64,000 nt of DNA from assembly GCF_001509475.1 (NCBI RefSeq), contig NZ_LLZG01000346.1:1-64000 (forward strand), in the 5' to 3' direction. The first letter of the stretch is position 1. The number at the start of each line of letters is the position of its first letter. This stretch comes from Streptomyces regalis (GTDB lineage Bacteria > Actinomycetota > Actinomycetes > Streptomycetales > Streptomycetaceae). Under the pieces are notes generated by a model, which ran no database searches, was not told where the DNA came from, and worked only from the letters and a program-made list of their open reading frames with translations. Position numbers and translations under genes: made by a program. This document shows, one piece after another, positions 16,549 through 25,567 of the stretch.

Positions 16549-17283
16549 TCAGACGATGGCCGAGTTCTCGCGCCACAGCGCGGCCACCGAGGCGTCGCCG
16601 GTCACGCTGGGCAAGGGCAGCCGGTTCCACAGCGACAGATACAGCTGCGTGACCGGCCCGGCGATCTCGCAGTCGGCCCGTTCGACATCGCCCCGCTCGG
16701 TCACGGGCGGCTCCTGAGACAGTCGTACGGTCCACACCGCGTCGTCCGTGTCCGTCGCCCGCACCCGCAGCACCCGCGGCTCGGCGCTGCGGACTCGGCT
16801 CTTGGGCCGGGCGTGGAAGCCGCGCAGCAACTCGTCGATGCCGTCCGCCGCGAAGCCGGCGTCGATCTCGCTCGGCGTGCCGCCGCGTGCCGCCTCCGCG
16901 TCGAAGCGGTGCACGGACGTCTCGTGGGCCTGTCTGCGTGCCCAGAACGCGAGTGGCGAGGGCGCGGGCAGGAAGTGGAAGCACTGGACGTCGGGGGATG
17001 CGGCGGAGAGGGTGTCGACGAGGTGGCGGTGTCCTTCCCGGAACCAGGCCAGAAGGTCGGCGCCTTCGAGGTCGGGCGGGCCCTCGGGGGCGCGCGGGGA
17101 GGTGTGGCCGTCGGCGACGAACGCCGCCGCCCAGCGGTGCACCACGCCCGTGTGCCGCACCAGATCCCGCACCTGCCAGTCCGGACAGGTCGGCACCTTG
17201 GCCTCGACCCCCGCCTCCTCGGCGGCCGCGGCGAGCAGCAGGCCCTGGCGGTCCAGGATTCGAACGAACTCGGCTGTCTCCAT
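16549..17283 (-). CDS. Mycothiol-dependent maleylpyruvate isomerase-family protein (TIGR03083)
   Basis: About 244 residues. The DinB-like helical N-terminus has the metal-ligand His in VRDLVRHTGVVHRW (H44) and a second pair in AHETSVHRFDAE. The C-terminal domain (AVWTVRLSQEPP, CEIAGPVTQLYLSLWNRLPL) is the SCP2-like extension typical of the family. Members catalyse mycothiol-assisted isomerisations or transfers; the substrate here is unknown. METAEF at 17283 is the preferred start; a GTG at 17298 adds five residues. Confidence 0.85.
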   Translation of the reverse strand: METAEFVRILDRQGLLLAAAAEEAGVEAKVPTCPDWQVRDLVRHTGVVHRWAAAFVADGHTSPRAPEGPPDLEGADLLAWFREGHRHLVDTLSAASPDVQCFHFLPAPSPLAFWARRQAHETSVHRFDAEAARGGTPSEIDAGFAADGIDELLRGFHARPKSRVRSAEPRVLRVRATDTDDAVWTVRLSQEPPVTERGDVERADCEIAGPVTQLYLSLWNRLPLPSVTGDASVAALWRENSAIV

Positions 17284-17509
17284 GGGCTGAGTGTGCACGA
17301 TGGAGCGCGGTCGAAGGGAAGGGCCGGGTCCGGGGTGAAGTCGGGCCGGTCGACGTAAGGGTTTCGTCGTCGGTGTCGAGGTACGGGGCGGTCTCGAAGG
17401 CGCGGCCTGCGTCGCGCTGGGCGGGCCTTGGTTCGTCGCCCCAGGTGGTTGGGAAGGCCTCGGCCGCGCCCGCGGTAGCGCCCTCCCTGGCCGACGCGAC
17501 CTCGTGCGA

Positions 17510-17533
17510 TGTGGCGAAGCCGATCAGTGCCGC
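17510..17533. repeat. 24-bp exact copy of the 3' end of the downstream MFS gene
   Basis: The 24 bases from 17510 are identical to 18206-18229, which encode the ALIGFAT segment near the C-terminus of the MFS transporter at 18185. Here they sit outside any complete gene, next to the DM13 remnant, and mark a recombination joint. In the leftward frame the copy reads SVAALIGFATSHE. Confidence 0.6.
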
Positions 17534-17697
17534 AACAGACCGGACCTCCGCGTGTGGCTCACCGACGCGCCGGCGAAGGACGGGCAAGGGCAACGAGACA
17601 AGCCAGAACTACGTCGTCCCCGGGGACGACGACCTGCCCCGCTGCAGCAGCGTCACCGTCTGGTCCGACCGCTTCGACGCAACTCACCGGCGCCTGA
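17534..17697 (+). pseudogene. Fragment of a DM13-domain secreted protein
   Basis: Two pieces of one domain are readable in different frames. The first (17534-17584) reads NRPDLRVWLTDAPAKDG. The second (from 17586) reads KGNETSQNYVVPGDDDL and then CSSVTVWSDRFDATH. This order, RVWLTDAP first and QNY-VP-DL-SVxIWCxRF at the end, is that of the DM13 (electron-transfer) domain. The middle of the domain and the entire N-terminus are gone, and the frame shifts between the pieces. The Cys normally in the IWC motif is Ser here. It is a decayed remnant. Confidence 0.6.
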
Positions 17698-17704
17698 AGC
17701 CTGT

Positions 17705-18094
17705 TCACGGACGCAGGGCGAAGAGGCAGAACTCGTTGCCCTCGGGGTCGGCCAGGACATCGTGGTCCTCGTGACGGGCCTGGACGGTCGCACCGAGGGC
17801 CACGAGCCGGCCGATCTCGGCCTCCGGGTCGGCGGAGACGAGGTCCAGGTGCAGCCGGTTCTTGACGCGCTTGGACTCCGGGACAAGCTGGCACCACAGG
17901 CGGGGACCGCCGTCACGGGGCTCGACGAGCACGGTCGGGTCGTCCTCCGGGTCGGCGATCCCCTGGGCACGCAGACGGGCGAGCTCGGCGTCGTCGTACG
18001 GGGCGACGGCGTAACCGTCGAGGGCGGCGGCCCAGAAGCGGGCAGTGGCGGCCGGGCGGGCACAGTCGATCACGATGTCGTGGAGTCGCGCCAT
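17705..18094 (-). CDS. VOC/glyoxalase-like domain protein
   Basis: This 129-residue single-domain protein fits the glyoxalase_6-like group: MARLHDIVIDCARPAATARFW at the start, VEPRDGGPRLWCQLVPESK in the middle, and RLHLDLVSADPEAEI and DPEGNEFCLF at the end. Such proteins are often metal-dependent enzymes or small-molecule binding (resistance) proteins. The ATG at 18094 fits the family start; a GTG at 18139 would add 15 residues without similarity. The gene ends immediately beside the DM13 remnant. Confidence 0.85.
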   Translation of the reverse strand: MARLHDIVIDCARPAATARFWAAALDGYAVAPYDDAELARLRAQGIADPEDDPTVLVEPRDGGPRLWCQLVPESKRVKNRLHLDLVSADPEAEIGRLVALGATVQARHEDHDVLADPEGNEFCLFALRP

Positions 18095-18160
18095 CGGGCC
18101 ATGGTGGTCCGGGATGGCGAGGGCGGCAATGGGGGGCACGGGCAGGGCGGCCGTCCCACT

Positions 18161-18175
18161 GAGAAGGGGCTTCTC
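18161..18175 (-). terminator. Short hairpin after the MFS transporter
   Basis: GAGAAG and CTTCTC form a perfect 6-bp stem with a 3-nt loop ten bases beyond the MFS stop. There is no T-run, so the call is tentative. Confidence 0.3.
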
Positions 18176-18184
18176 GTCTTCTGG

Positions 18185-19399
18185 TCAGTCGGTTGTCGCG
18201 TGGCGTGTGGCGAAGCCGATCAGTGCCGCGGCGGCTGCCAGTGCGGCGACGCTGGTCAGGGCGGTCGATAGGGAGAGCCAGTCTGTTATGAACCCGATCG
18301 CGGGTGGGCCGAGCAGCATGCCGCCGTAGCCGAGTGTGGAGGCGGTTGCGACGCCGCTGGGGCCGGCGAGGGTACCGGCGCGTTCGACGGCGACCGGGAA
18401 GAGATTGGCGAGGCCGAGCCCGGTTACGGCGAAGCCGATCAGTGCTGCCCACACGGAGGGGGTGAGGGAGCCGAGCAGCATCCCGGCGGCCGCGGTGGCG
18501 CCGCCCGCGACCACGGTCCTGGTGCGGCCCAGGCGTTCGAGCAGGACCGTTCCCGTCAGCCGCCCGGCGGTCATGGCCAGCGCGAAGCACGAGTACCCCA
18601 CGGCCGCGAGCCCCGACGAGGCTCCGAGGTCCTGTTCGAGGTGCAGGGCTCCCCAGTCGGCCATGGCTCCTTCGCCGTATGCCGTGCACAACGCGATCAC
18701 TCCGAAGACGATCACGAGGCCTCGGGTACGGCGGTCGAGGCGGCGAGGGGTGCCCTCGTCCGAGCCGTGGTGAGGGGTATCGGGCGGCCGTGGTGGCTCG
18801 TAGCGCAGGAGAGTGGGTGCCGCGAGGGCGGTCACGATCAGCCCGATGACGGTCAGGCCGAGCAGGTGACGCGTGGGGGAGAGGTGGCCGGCGACCAGTC
18901 CGCCGAGGCCCGCACCGATCATGCCGCCCAGGCTGAAGGCCGCGTGGAAGCTCGGCATGATCGGCCGCCGGAGCGCGGCGACCAGGTGGATGGCGGCGCT
19001 GTTGAACGCCACGTTGATCCCGCCGTAGGCCGCGCCGAAGATCAGCAGGACGGCGCCGAGTGCCAGGGCGGAGTGGGTGAGTGGGGGGAGGGCGACGCTG
19101 AGGGAGAGCAGGACCGCGCAGACGACGGTGACCTGGTGGCTGCCGTAGCGGCGGCACAGGCGTCCGGTGAGCACCATCGTGACCACGGCGCCGGCGGAGA
19201 CGCCGAGGAGGGCCAGGCCCAGGGTGCTGGCGGAGGCGCCGGTCTGGTGCTTGATGGCGGGGATACGGACGACCCAGCCGGCGAAGATGAACCCGTCGAG
19301 AGCGAAGAAGACGGTGATGGCGATGCGGAGTCGGGTGAGTGCGCCGAGTGCGTTGTCCGGCACGGCGTTGTGCGAACGGAGTTTGTTTATGAGCGGCAC
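18185..19399 (-). CDS. MFS transporter, YbjJ/FucP-like
   Basis: A 404-residue transporter with 12 predicted helices. The first helix FFALDGFIFAGWVVRIPAIK and motif LTGRLCRRYGSH are typical of the YbjJ-like group, which includes sugar and drug exporters. The GTG start at 19399 lies six bases after a -10 box, so the mRNA is probably leaderless. Two 12-bp elements in inverse orientation bracket the promoter and suggest repression by a ROK or LacI-type protein not encoded nearby. The C-terminal coding sequence is partly duplicated at 17510. Confidence 0.88.
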   Translation of the reverse strand: MPLINKLRSHNAVPDNALGALTRLRIAITVFFALDGFIFAGWVVRIPAIKHQTGASASTLGLALLGVSAGAVVTMVLTGRLCRRYGSHQVTVVCAVLLSLSVALPPLTHSALALGAVLLIFGAAYGGINVAFNSAAIHLVAALRRPIMPSFHAAFSLGGMIGAGLGGLVAGHLSPTRHLLGLTVIGLIVTALAAPTLLRYEPPRPPDTPHHGSDEGTPRRLDRRTRGLVIVFGVIALCTAYGEGAMADWGALHLEQDLGASSGLAAVGYSCFALAMTAGRLTGTVLLERLGRTRTVVAGGATAAAGMLLGSLTPSVWAALIGFAVTGLGLANLFPVAVERAGTLAGPSGVATASTLGYGGMLLGPPAIGFITDWLSLSTALTSVAALAAAAALIGFATRHATTD

Positions 19400-19481
19400 A
19401 AAGTCAGGCTAGGTGACTCGTGTAGGCAGGGCAAGGGACCGTCGAGAACCGTCGAGTCTCCTCGCCTCGTAAACAAACTCC
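19378..19481. promoter_or_regulatory. Pair of 12-bp inverse elements flanking the MFS promoter
   Basis: GGAGTTTGTTTA at 19378-19389 and its exact inverse TAAACAAACTCC at 19470-19481 are 80 bases apart. One lies inside the first codons of the MFS gene, the other upstream of its -35 box. The sequence resembles half-sites of ROK-type sugar repressors (inference). Confidence 0.45.
19406..19434 (-). promoter_or_regulatory. Sigma-70-type promoter of the MFS gene
   Basis: Reading leftward, TTGCCC (19434-19429) and TAGCCT (19411-19406) are separated by exactly 17 bases, and the GTG start follows six bases later. This is a textbook leaderless arrangement. Confidence 0.65.
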
Positions 19482-19519
19482 TTGCTCGGACTGGGCGGCC
19501 CGGACTCCGGAGTGGGGCG

Positions 19520-20791
19520 TCAAGCCCGCCCATGTGCCTCCTGGGTGCGTCGCGACACCGAGTCGATGACCACCGCGGCGAACAGCACCCCGCCCGTGAT
19601 CATGAACTGGACCGCGGTGGGGGTGTCCGTGATCGCCATGCCCGAGGCGATCGACTGGATGACCAGCATGCCGAGCACCGCGGACCAGGTCGTACCCCGG
19701 CCGCCGAACAGGCTGGTCCCCCCGATGACGGCCGCCGCGACGGCGTTGAGCAACAGGACGCCCGAGCCGGAACTCTGGCTCACCGAGGTGATGCGCGAGG
19801 CCAGGAACAGGCCGCCGATCGCGGCCATGGTGCCCGAGACCGCGAGCACCGCGGTCTGCACGCCCGTCACATTGAGACTGGCGCGGCGGGCGGCCTCGAC
19901 ACCGCCGCCGAGAGCGTAGACCTGACGGCCGTAGTGCGTGCGGCGGAGCAGGATGTCGAGTCCCGCCACCATCACGAGGAAGATCAGCAGGGCCAGCGGC
20001 AGACCCTGGAAGCGGTTGAGCAGATACGCCGCGGCGAAGGCGATCACCGCGAGTGCGCCCGTGCGTACGACGAGCGCCTGGAGCGAACGGTGCGGCATGC
20101 CGACGGACCTGCGGCGCAGCGCGTCCTGGTACGACACGAGGAAGACCACGCCCGCGGCGACGGCCGCCAGGCCGTAGGCGACGGCGTCGTCGGTGAAGTA
20201 GTAGTTGGTCAGCTGGGCGACGAGTCCGTTCTCGTCGAGGTTGATGGTGCCGCTGGTCCCGAGGATGTACAGCATGAGGCCGTTCCAGGTGAGCAGCCCC
20301 GCCAGCGTGACGACGAACGCCGGCACCCGCGTTCTGGCGAAGGAGAACCCCTGCACGGTTCCCGCCGCGGTGCCCGCGAGCACCGCGATGACGAGGGCGA
20401 GCCATTCCGGCACGCCGTTGTTCACGTTCAGCACGGCGAAGACGGCCGCCGCGAGACCGCTGATCGAACCGACCGACAGATCGAGCTCACCGAGCAGCAG
20501 CACGAAGACGATGCCCACCGCGATCAGACCCGTGCCCACGATGTCGACGCTGAGATTGGACAGGTTCCGTGGGGAGAGGAAGTTGTCGTTGAGGGACTGG
20601 AAGATGATCCAGACGGTGGCGAGGACCAGGACGACGGGGAGCGAGCCCAGTTCACCGGCGCGCACCTTGCGCCGGAACATGGCGACCGAGCTCTCCACGG
20701 CCCGGGCGACGGCCCGTTCGCGTGGCGGCCGGGGGGTCCCGGCGGGTTCGGTCCGTGTGGTGTCCGCCTTGCCGCGCATCTCTTTCACCAC
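19520..20791 (-). CDS. Sugar ABC transporter permease (XylH-like)
   Basis: This 423-residue membrane protein belongs to the RbsC/XylH permease family. About ten helices follow a basic cytoplasmic leader. Family signatures include FLSPRNLSNL, GIVFVLLLGELDLSVGSISGL, GxxxGxxxQGFSFARTRVPAFVVTLAG in parts, and GGTSLFGGRGT. It starts with GTG inside the end of the ATPase gene (7-bp overlap). With the ATPase and binding protein upstream it forms a complete importer, most similar to xylose systems. Confidence 0.92.
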   Translation of the reverse strand: MVKEMRGKADTTRTEPAGTPRPPRERAVARAVESSVAMFRRKVRAGELGSLPVVLVLATVWIIFQSLNDNFLSPRNLSNLSVDIVGTGLIAVGIVFVLLLGELDLSVGSISGLAAAVFAVLNVNNGVPEWLALVIAVLAGTAAGTVQGFSFARTRVPAFVVTLAGLLTWNGLMLYILGTSGTINLDENGLVAQLTNYYFTDDAVAYGLAAVAAGVVFLVSYQDALRRRSVGMPHRSLQALVVRTGALAVIAFAAAYLLNRFQGLPLALLIFLVMVAGLDILLRRTHYGRQVYALGGGVEAARRASLNVTGVQTAVLAVSGTMAAIGGLFLASRITSVSQSSGSGVLLLNAVAAAVIGGTSLFGGRGTTWSAVLGMLVIQSIASGMAITDTPTAVQFMITGGVLFAAVVIDSVSRRTQEAHGRA

Positions 20792-21558
20792 CCCGCCTCC
20801 CGGTGGGTCATCTGGCGGGGTACGTTCTCCGTCGCGCCGGTGACGGAGGCGATGATCTGTTCCTGGGACGCGGTGTTCACGTCGAAGAAGCCGTTGTTGC
20901 GGCCGAGCCGCAGCACGGCGGCGCGGTCCGCGAGAGCCTTGACGTCGCCCATGTTGTGGCTGATGAGGACGATTCCCATGCCGCGGTCGCGCAGCTCGTC
21001 GACGAGGTCCAGAACCTCGGTGGTCTGCTCGAATCCCAGGGCCGCGGTCGGTTCGTCCAGGAGCAGCACCCGCGGGTCGCCGAGCAGCGAGCGGGCGATG
21101 GCGACCGTCTGCCGCTGGCCACTGGACAGTGAGACGACGGGGGCGCGCAGATCGGGGACGCCTCGGGTCAGGCGTTCCAGCAGGTGTCGGGAGCGGCGCT
21201 CCATCTCCATCTCGTCGAGGAACCCGAACCTGCGGATCTCCCGTCCGAGGAACAGGTTGCCGACGACGTCGAGGTTCCCGCAGAGCGCGAGGTCCTGGTA
21301 GACGGTGGCGATGCCGAGCTCCCGTGCGTCATGGGGACGCCTGATCTGGACACTCCGTCCCTCCCACTCGATGACGCCCTTGTCCGCCGGGATGACGCCG
21401 GAGATCACCTTGACCAAGGTGGACTTGCCGGCCCCGTTGTCGCCCAGCAGAGCGACGACCTGGCCGGCGTGGATCTCCAGCTCGACGTCGCTGAGCACCT
21501 CGACGACGCCGAATCGCTTGCACACGCCGCGCAGCGCCAGCAAGGGGGGAGCCGGCAC
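20785..21558 (-). CDS. Sugar ABC transporter ATP-binding protein (single-domain, XylG-like)
   Basis: This 257-residue ATPase has Walker A GDNGAGKST (39-47), the signature LSSGQRQ, Walker B RVLLLDEPTAA and the switch His in VLISHNMGD. Classical ribose/xylose ATPases (RbsA, XylG) contain two fused ATPase halves; this is a one-half form, common in actinomycetes, and would work as a homodimer. The GTG start follows AAGGAGAT by eight bases. It lies 61 bp after the binding-protein gene in the same operon. Confidence 0.93.
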   Translation of the reverse strand: MPAPPLLALRGVCKRFGVVEVLSDVELEIHAGQVVALLGDNGAGKSTLVKVISGVIPADKGVIEWEGRSVQIRRPHDARELGIATVYQDLALCGNLDVVGNLFLGREIRRFGFLDEMEMERRSRHLLERLTRGVPDLRAPVVSLSSGQRQTVAIARSLLGDPRVLLLDEPTAALGFEQTTEVLDLVDELRDRGMGIVLISHNMGDVKALADRAAVLRLGRNNGFFDVNTASQEQIIASVTGATENVPRQMTHREAGW

Positions 21559-21619
21559 GGGTCACCATCTCCTTCCCGGGGCCCGACGAGGGCCGGACCT
21601 GGTCTCGGGCACGGGCCGG

Positions 21620-22723
21620 TCAGGTCAGCCCGGCCTCGACGCAGACGGCTTTGAGTTCGGGAGTGCAGATCTGCTCGACCGTGTACACGCCGTCCTTCAC
21701 CAAGGTGTCCTTGATGTTGTCGGCGGTCACGGATACGGGGGTGAGCATGACGGCCGGAACCGCGTTCGCGCCGCGGGTGCTCACCTTGTCCGTGGCAAGG
21801 CGCTCGAGGCTCTCACCGCGGGCCGCGGCAACGGCCATGGTGGCGGCCGCGGAAGCCTCGGGTGCGAAGGGCTTGTAGACGGTCATGTACTGATCGCCGC
21901 GGAGAATGCGCTGCAGGGCTCCGAGTTCGGCGTCCTGCCCGGTGACGGGGGGAAGCGGGTCGACCTTGTTCGACTTGAGGGCGGAGATGCTGCCGGCGGC
22001 GAGGCCGTCGTTGGCCGCGTAGACCCCGTCGATGCCGCCGACGCCGAGGGCGGCGATGGCGCCGGACATGTTCATGTGCGCGTTCTCCGGCCTCCACTGG
22101 AGCGTGTCGTACTCCTTGCCGATCTTCACCCGGCCCTCGAGCACGAACAGCGCGCCCTTCTTGAACGACACCGCGTTGGGGTCGCTGGGATCGCCGTTCA
22201 TCATCACGATCTGGCGGTCGGCCCCGCCGCCCATGGCCTTGAGCAGCGCCCGGCCCTGGAGTCTGCCGACCTCCTCGCCGTCGAAGGAGGCGTAGCCCGA
22301 GATCGGGCCTTCGGCCAGGCGGTCGTAGGCGATGACCGGGATATCTGCCTTGTCCGCGCTCCGGACCACCGCGGCGAGGGATCTCGCGTCCACGGCCACG
22401 AGTACGAGGGCGTCGACTCCCGCAGTGATCATCGAGTCCATCTGTTTCTGCTGGAGGGCCACATCACCCTTGGCGTTGGCGTGCTCGACCGCGCAGTCGC
22501 CACACAGCTCCTTGATCTTCGCCTCGAGCAAGGGGCCGTCCTGTGTCTCCCAGCGAGCCGTGGTGGAGTCCGGCAGCAGCAGACCGATGCTCAGCGAGCC
22601 TCCCCGGTCGGACTCGCTCGCGTCGCCCGACGAGCCGCCGTTCGATGACCCGCAGGCCGCGAGGGCAACGGCCGTGGAGAGCACGGTCACGGCCATGGCC
22701 GCGTCCCGTGTGCAGGTCTTCAT
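21620..22723 (-). CDS. Sugar-binding lipoprotein (XylF-like), copy 1
   Basis: This 367-residue protein starts with a lipoprotein signal; the lipobox LAAC puts the acylated Cys at about residue 24, followed by a Gly/Ser linker. The rest is a periplasmic-binding fold of the Peripla_BP_4 type (GLLLPDSTTARWE, VIAYDRLAEGPISGY, NDGLAAGSISAL, VTGQDAELGALQRI). The pattern fits the xylose-binding branch. It is the first gene of the importer operon and has a strong AAGGGAGG ribosome-binding site. A close paralogue lies at 25564-26658. Confidence 0.93.
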   Translation of the reverse strand: MKTCTRDAAMAVTVLSTAVALAACGSSNGGSSGDASESDRGGSLSIGLLLPDSTTARWETQDGPLLEAKIKELCGDCAVEHANAKGDVALQQKQMDSMITAGVDALVLVAVDARSLAAVVRSADKADIPVIAYDRLAEGPISGYASFDGEEVGRLQGRALLKAMGGGADRQIVMMNGDPSDPNAVSFKKGALFVLEGRVKIGKEYDTLQWRPENAHMNMSGAIAALGVGGIDGVYAANDGLAAGSISALKSNKVDPLPPVTGQDAELGALQRILRGDQYMTVYKPFAPEASAAATMAVAAARGESLERLATDKVSTRGANAVPAVMLTPVSVTADNIKDTLVKDGVYTVEQICTPELKAVCVEAGLT

Positions 22724-23032
22724 GTGAGAGACCTCCCTTGACCGTCGCCGTGCGTGGGGAGGGGGCGCTCACAGAGGTCCTGGCGGATCACGGTCGCCGA
22801 CCTCACACGCGGCTGCTCGTGTGCTACCGGGCAGAAGTCCGACCACGTCGTCAGTGTGACACCGGCTGCGGTGATCTGCGAACGCGGTGGGCCGGGTCCG
22901 AGGGCAGGTCTGCCGGCGCAGGCGATCACGCGTATCTGTCCAGATTGCGCACCTATGCGATTCTGGTGTGTGAGTGCCCCTATATCTCCATATGTCGGCA
23001 CGAGCGGCATGGGCGGGAGGTAGGTAGCGGAC
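22724..23032. promoter_or_regulatory. Divergent control region between sugar importer and phosphatase
   Basis: A 309-bp gap separates two genes transcribed apart. The right third is locally AT-rich (CTATATCTCCATATG around 22981-22994), the likely phosphatase promoter. A ribosome-binding site AGGTAGG precedes the ATG at 23033. I find no convincing long palindrome, so the regulator is not evident. Confidence 0.5.
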
Positions 23033-25567
23033 ATGCCTCATGACGGCCGTTCCTGGGCCGGACTCCCCGAGCTGCGGGCATCCGAGGCCGACGCCGCGGA
23101 CATCGGTTCACTGCCCCCGGTACCGGAGGCCGCCGCGATCGATCGGGTCCTCAGGTTCGCCGGAGCGGCGCTGGTGGCCGTCTATGTGCCCGGTGCGGGC
23201 GAAGAAGAGCTCCGGCTGACGGAAACGCTCGGCTGTGCCAAGTCCGAGTACGGGCTGCCGGAGCGCCTGCCCGTGTCCGGTGGCTCACCCGCGGCGTACG
23301 CCTTCCGCACCGGCCGCCCTCTGTGGCTCAATCCCCCCGAACTTGCCTCCTATCCCGAGGGCGGGCCCCTGCCGGCGCGGGCGGAGCTGTCGCTCGGGGC
23401 GCTGCCGCTCGGGTCGGACGGCAGGCGGCTGGGCTGCCTCGTGGTCGTGGGCGCCGCCAGAACCGGCTTCGAGGCCGAGCACCGGCGCTTCCTCGAGCGG
23501 TACGCCGACGCTGTCGCCTGCGTGCTCCAGGCCGCAGCCGGCGGACCCGCGCCGACGCCGTTGCTCGGCCCCGCGCTGCAGCGTCTGCGTGTCGGTTCCT
23601 TCGCGCTGGTGCCCAACACCGGCCTGGTCGAGGCGGACGACACCCTGCTCGAACTGCTCGGCATCACGCCCGATGACTTCGACGGCAAGTCGGACACCTT
23701 GCTCTCGCACGCCGTTCCGGAGGACATGCACGCGCTGATGTCGGTCCTGGAGCCGTCGACCCCGGCGTTCGGCCGGCGCGAGCTGGAGTTCCGTGTCCGC
23801 CGCCCCACCGGCGAGATGCGCTGGCTGAACCTGAGCTGCCGGCTGGTGACGGGCACCGACGACCGGCCGGACCAGGTGCTGGGCGTGGTGACGGCGACGT
23901 CGGTACTGCGCCGCAACGCCGATGACGTCTCCAGGATCCAGTGGCTGACCGCCGCACTCGACGATGCCGCAGAGGTCCGTGACGTCGGCCGCGTGGTGGT
24001 GGCCGCGCTGCGTGAACCGCTGGGCGCCGACCGGGTGGCGCTCGCCGAGCTGCGGGACGACCGGCTCACCGTCACCATGCTGGACCCGCCGCAGCCTGCC
24101 GCCTGGCCGGAGACATGGCGTGCGCAGTGGCGTTCGGAGTGGCCGGACGCACCGGTCAGCGCCCTGCCCACGCTGCAGTTGGCGCTGCGGGACGGGCGTA
24201 TGGACCTGTGGCCGGCCGGCACGGTCTTCGAACCCGCACTCGCGGGCATCGGCACCGGAGGCCTGGCGGTCCTGCCGCTCCCCGCCAAGGGCCGGCCCGC
24301 CGGCGTGTGCCTGGTCGGCTGGGACCAGCCGCACGAGTTCGCGCCCGAGGAACGCTCCCTGCTCACGGCCACCGCGGCACTGGTCGGCCAGGCCCTCAAG
24401 CACGCCCACGCGCACGACGCCGAGCAGGAGCTCGCGACGATGCTGCAGCGCAGTCTGCTGCCCAGGCGCCTGCCCGAGCTGCCCGGGGGGACGGCCGTCG
24501 CCCGCTATCTGCCGGCCAGGCGGGGGTTGCAGGTGGGCGGCGACTGGTACGACGTGATCGCGCTCTCCGAGGACCGGGTGGCACTGGTCATCGGTGACGT
24601 TCAGGGGCACAGCGCCGGAGCCGCGACGATCATGGGTCAGATGCGTACCGCGGTCCGGGCGTACGCGGTGGAGGGGCACCCGCCGGACGTGGTCATGTCT
24701 CACGCCAATCGCCTCCTCGTCGGCATGGAGACCGATCTCTTCGCCACCTGCTGCTATGCCGAACTGGACCTGGAGGGGGGCACCACCCTGTTCGTCCGGG
24801 CCGGTCACCTCGCACCGCTGGTACGCCATCCCGACGGCAGGACCGAGGAGGTCCAGGTCGAGGGCGGGCTTCCGCTCGGCATTCTCGCGGAGGCGGAGTT
24901 CCCCATGACCTCGGTCGTCCTGGCCCCCGGCACGGTGCTCGCGCTGGTCACCGACGGCCTGGTCGAGGCCGCCGACCTGCCCCTGGACGAGGGGATGCGC
25001 CGGACGTCCACCGCTCTCGCCGAGGCCGATCCGTCGGATCCGGGCCGGATGGCCGACGCACTGCTGGGTGACGGAGGCCGTCGGGAGGACGACGTCGCCC
25101 TGTTGCTGCTGCGCTACGACGGGATGAAGGTCCGGCCGACCAGGGCCGGTTGGGCGGTGTGGCGGCTGCCCGACGCCGTCATGCACGCCCGCCGCTTCAC
25201 CGCGCGCACCCTGCGCCGGTGGAAGGTCGAAGAAGTCACCGATCCCGTGCTGCTCGTCGTGTCCGAACTGGTCACCAACGCCCTGGTGCACACGCAGGGC
25301 CCGGTCGGCGTCGATCTGACGCTCCGGGCCGGCCGGGTACGGGTCAGCGTGAGCGACTCCTCGCCGCGCGCGCCCGCCAAGCCCGTGATCGTGGACTGGG
25401 AGGCGACCGGCGGCCGAGGGCTGCTCCTGGTCGAGGCGATGTCCGAGTCCTTCGGCTCCGTGCCGGTGGCCGGCGGCAAGCAGGTGTGGAGCGAGATCGC
25501 CGTACCGCGACGCGAGCCGGCTCCGGCGGAGGCGGGGCCGCCGCCCGAACAAGGGGGTCTGCCATGA
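23033..25567 (+). CDS. Multi-sensor SpoIIE-type PP2C phosphatase with anti-sigma kinase domain
   Basis: This 844-residue soluble protein has, in order, a GAF domain (about 25-170), a PAS domain (185-290; GSFALVPNTGLVEADDTLLELLG, DQVLGVVTATS), a second GAF (305-460), a SpoIIE/RsbU-like PP2C domain (470-690; RYLPARRGLQVGGDWYDV, VIGDVQGHSAGAATIMGQ, TLFVRAGHLAPLVR, ALVTDGLVEAAD) and an RsbW-like HATPase (705-830; VVSELVTNALVH, GGRGLLLVEAMS). Such proteins dephosphorylate anti-anti-sigma factors and may phosphorylate or bind partners with the kinase domain. The stop overlaps the start of a sugar-binding lipoprotein gene, an unusual pairing that suggests extracellular sugar sensing. Confidence 0.93.
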   Translation: MPHDGRSWAGLPELRASEADAADIGSLPPVPEAAAIDRVLRFAGAALVAVYVPGAGEEELRLTETLGCAKSEYGLPERLPVSGGSPAAYAFRTGRPLWLNPPELASYPEGGPLPARAELSLGALPLGSDGRRLGCLVVVGAARTGFEAEHRRFLERYADAVACVLQAAAGGPAPTPLLGPALQRLRVGSFALVPNTGLVEADDTLLELLGITPDDFDGKSDTLLSHAVPEDMHALMSVLEPSTPAFGRRELEFRVRRPTGEMRWLNLSCRLVTGTDDRPDQVLGVVTATSVLRRNADDVSRIQWLTAALDDAAEVRDVGRVVVAALREPLGADRVALAELRDDRLTVTMLDPPQPAAWPETWRAQWRSEWPDAPVSALPTLQLALRDGRMDLWPAGTVFEPALAGIGTGGLAVLPLPAKGRPAGVCLVGWDQPHEFAPEERSLLTATAALVGQALKHAHAHDAEQELATMLQRSLLPRRLPELPGGTAVARYLPARRGLQVGGDWYDVIALSEDRVALVIGDVQGHSAGAATIMGQMRTAVRAYAVEGHPPDVVMSHANRLLVGMETDLFATCCYAELDLEGGTTLFVRAGHLAPLVRHPDGRTEEVQVEGGLPLGILAEAEFPMTSVVLAPGTVLALVTDGLVEAADLPLDEGMRRTSTALAEADPSDPGRMADALLGDGGRREDDVALLLLRYDGMKVRPTRAGWAVWRLPDAVMHARRFTARTLRRWKVEEVTDPVLLVVSELVTNALVHTQGPVGVDLTLRAGRVRVSVSDSSPRAPAKPVIVDWEATGGRGLLLVEAMSESFGSVPVAGGKQVWSEIAVPRREPAPAEAGPPPEQGGLP

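Noticed and set aside
17299..17593. Minus-strand frame over the scar as a real gene
   Set aside because: Only the SVAALIGFAT segment resembles a protein, and that is the copied MFS end; the rest has no similarity and no start signal.
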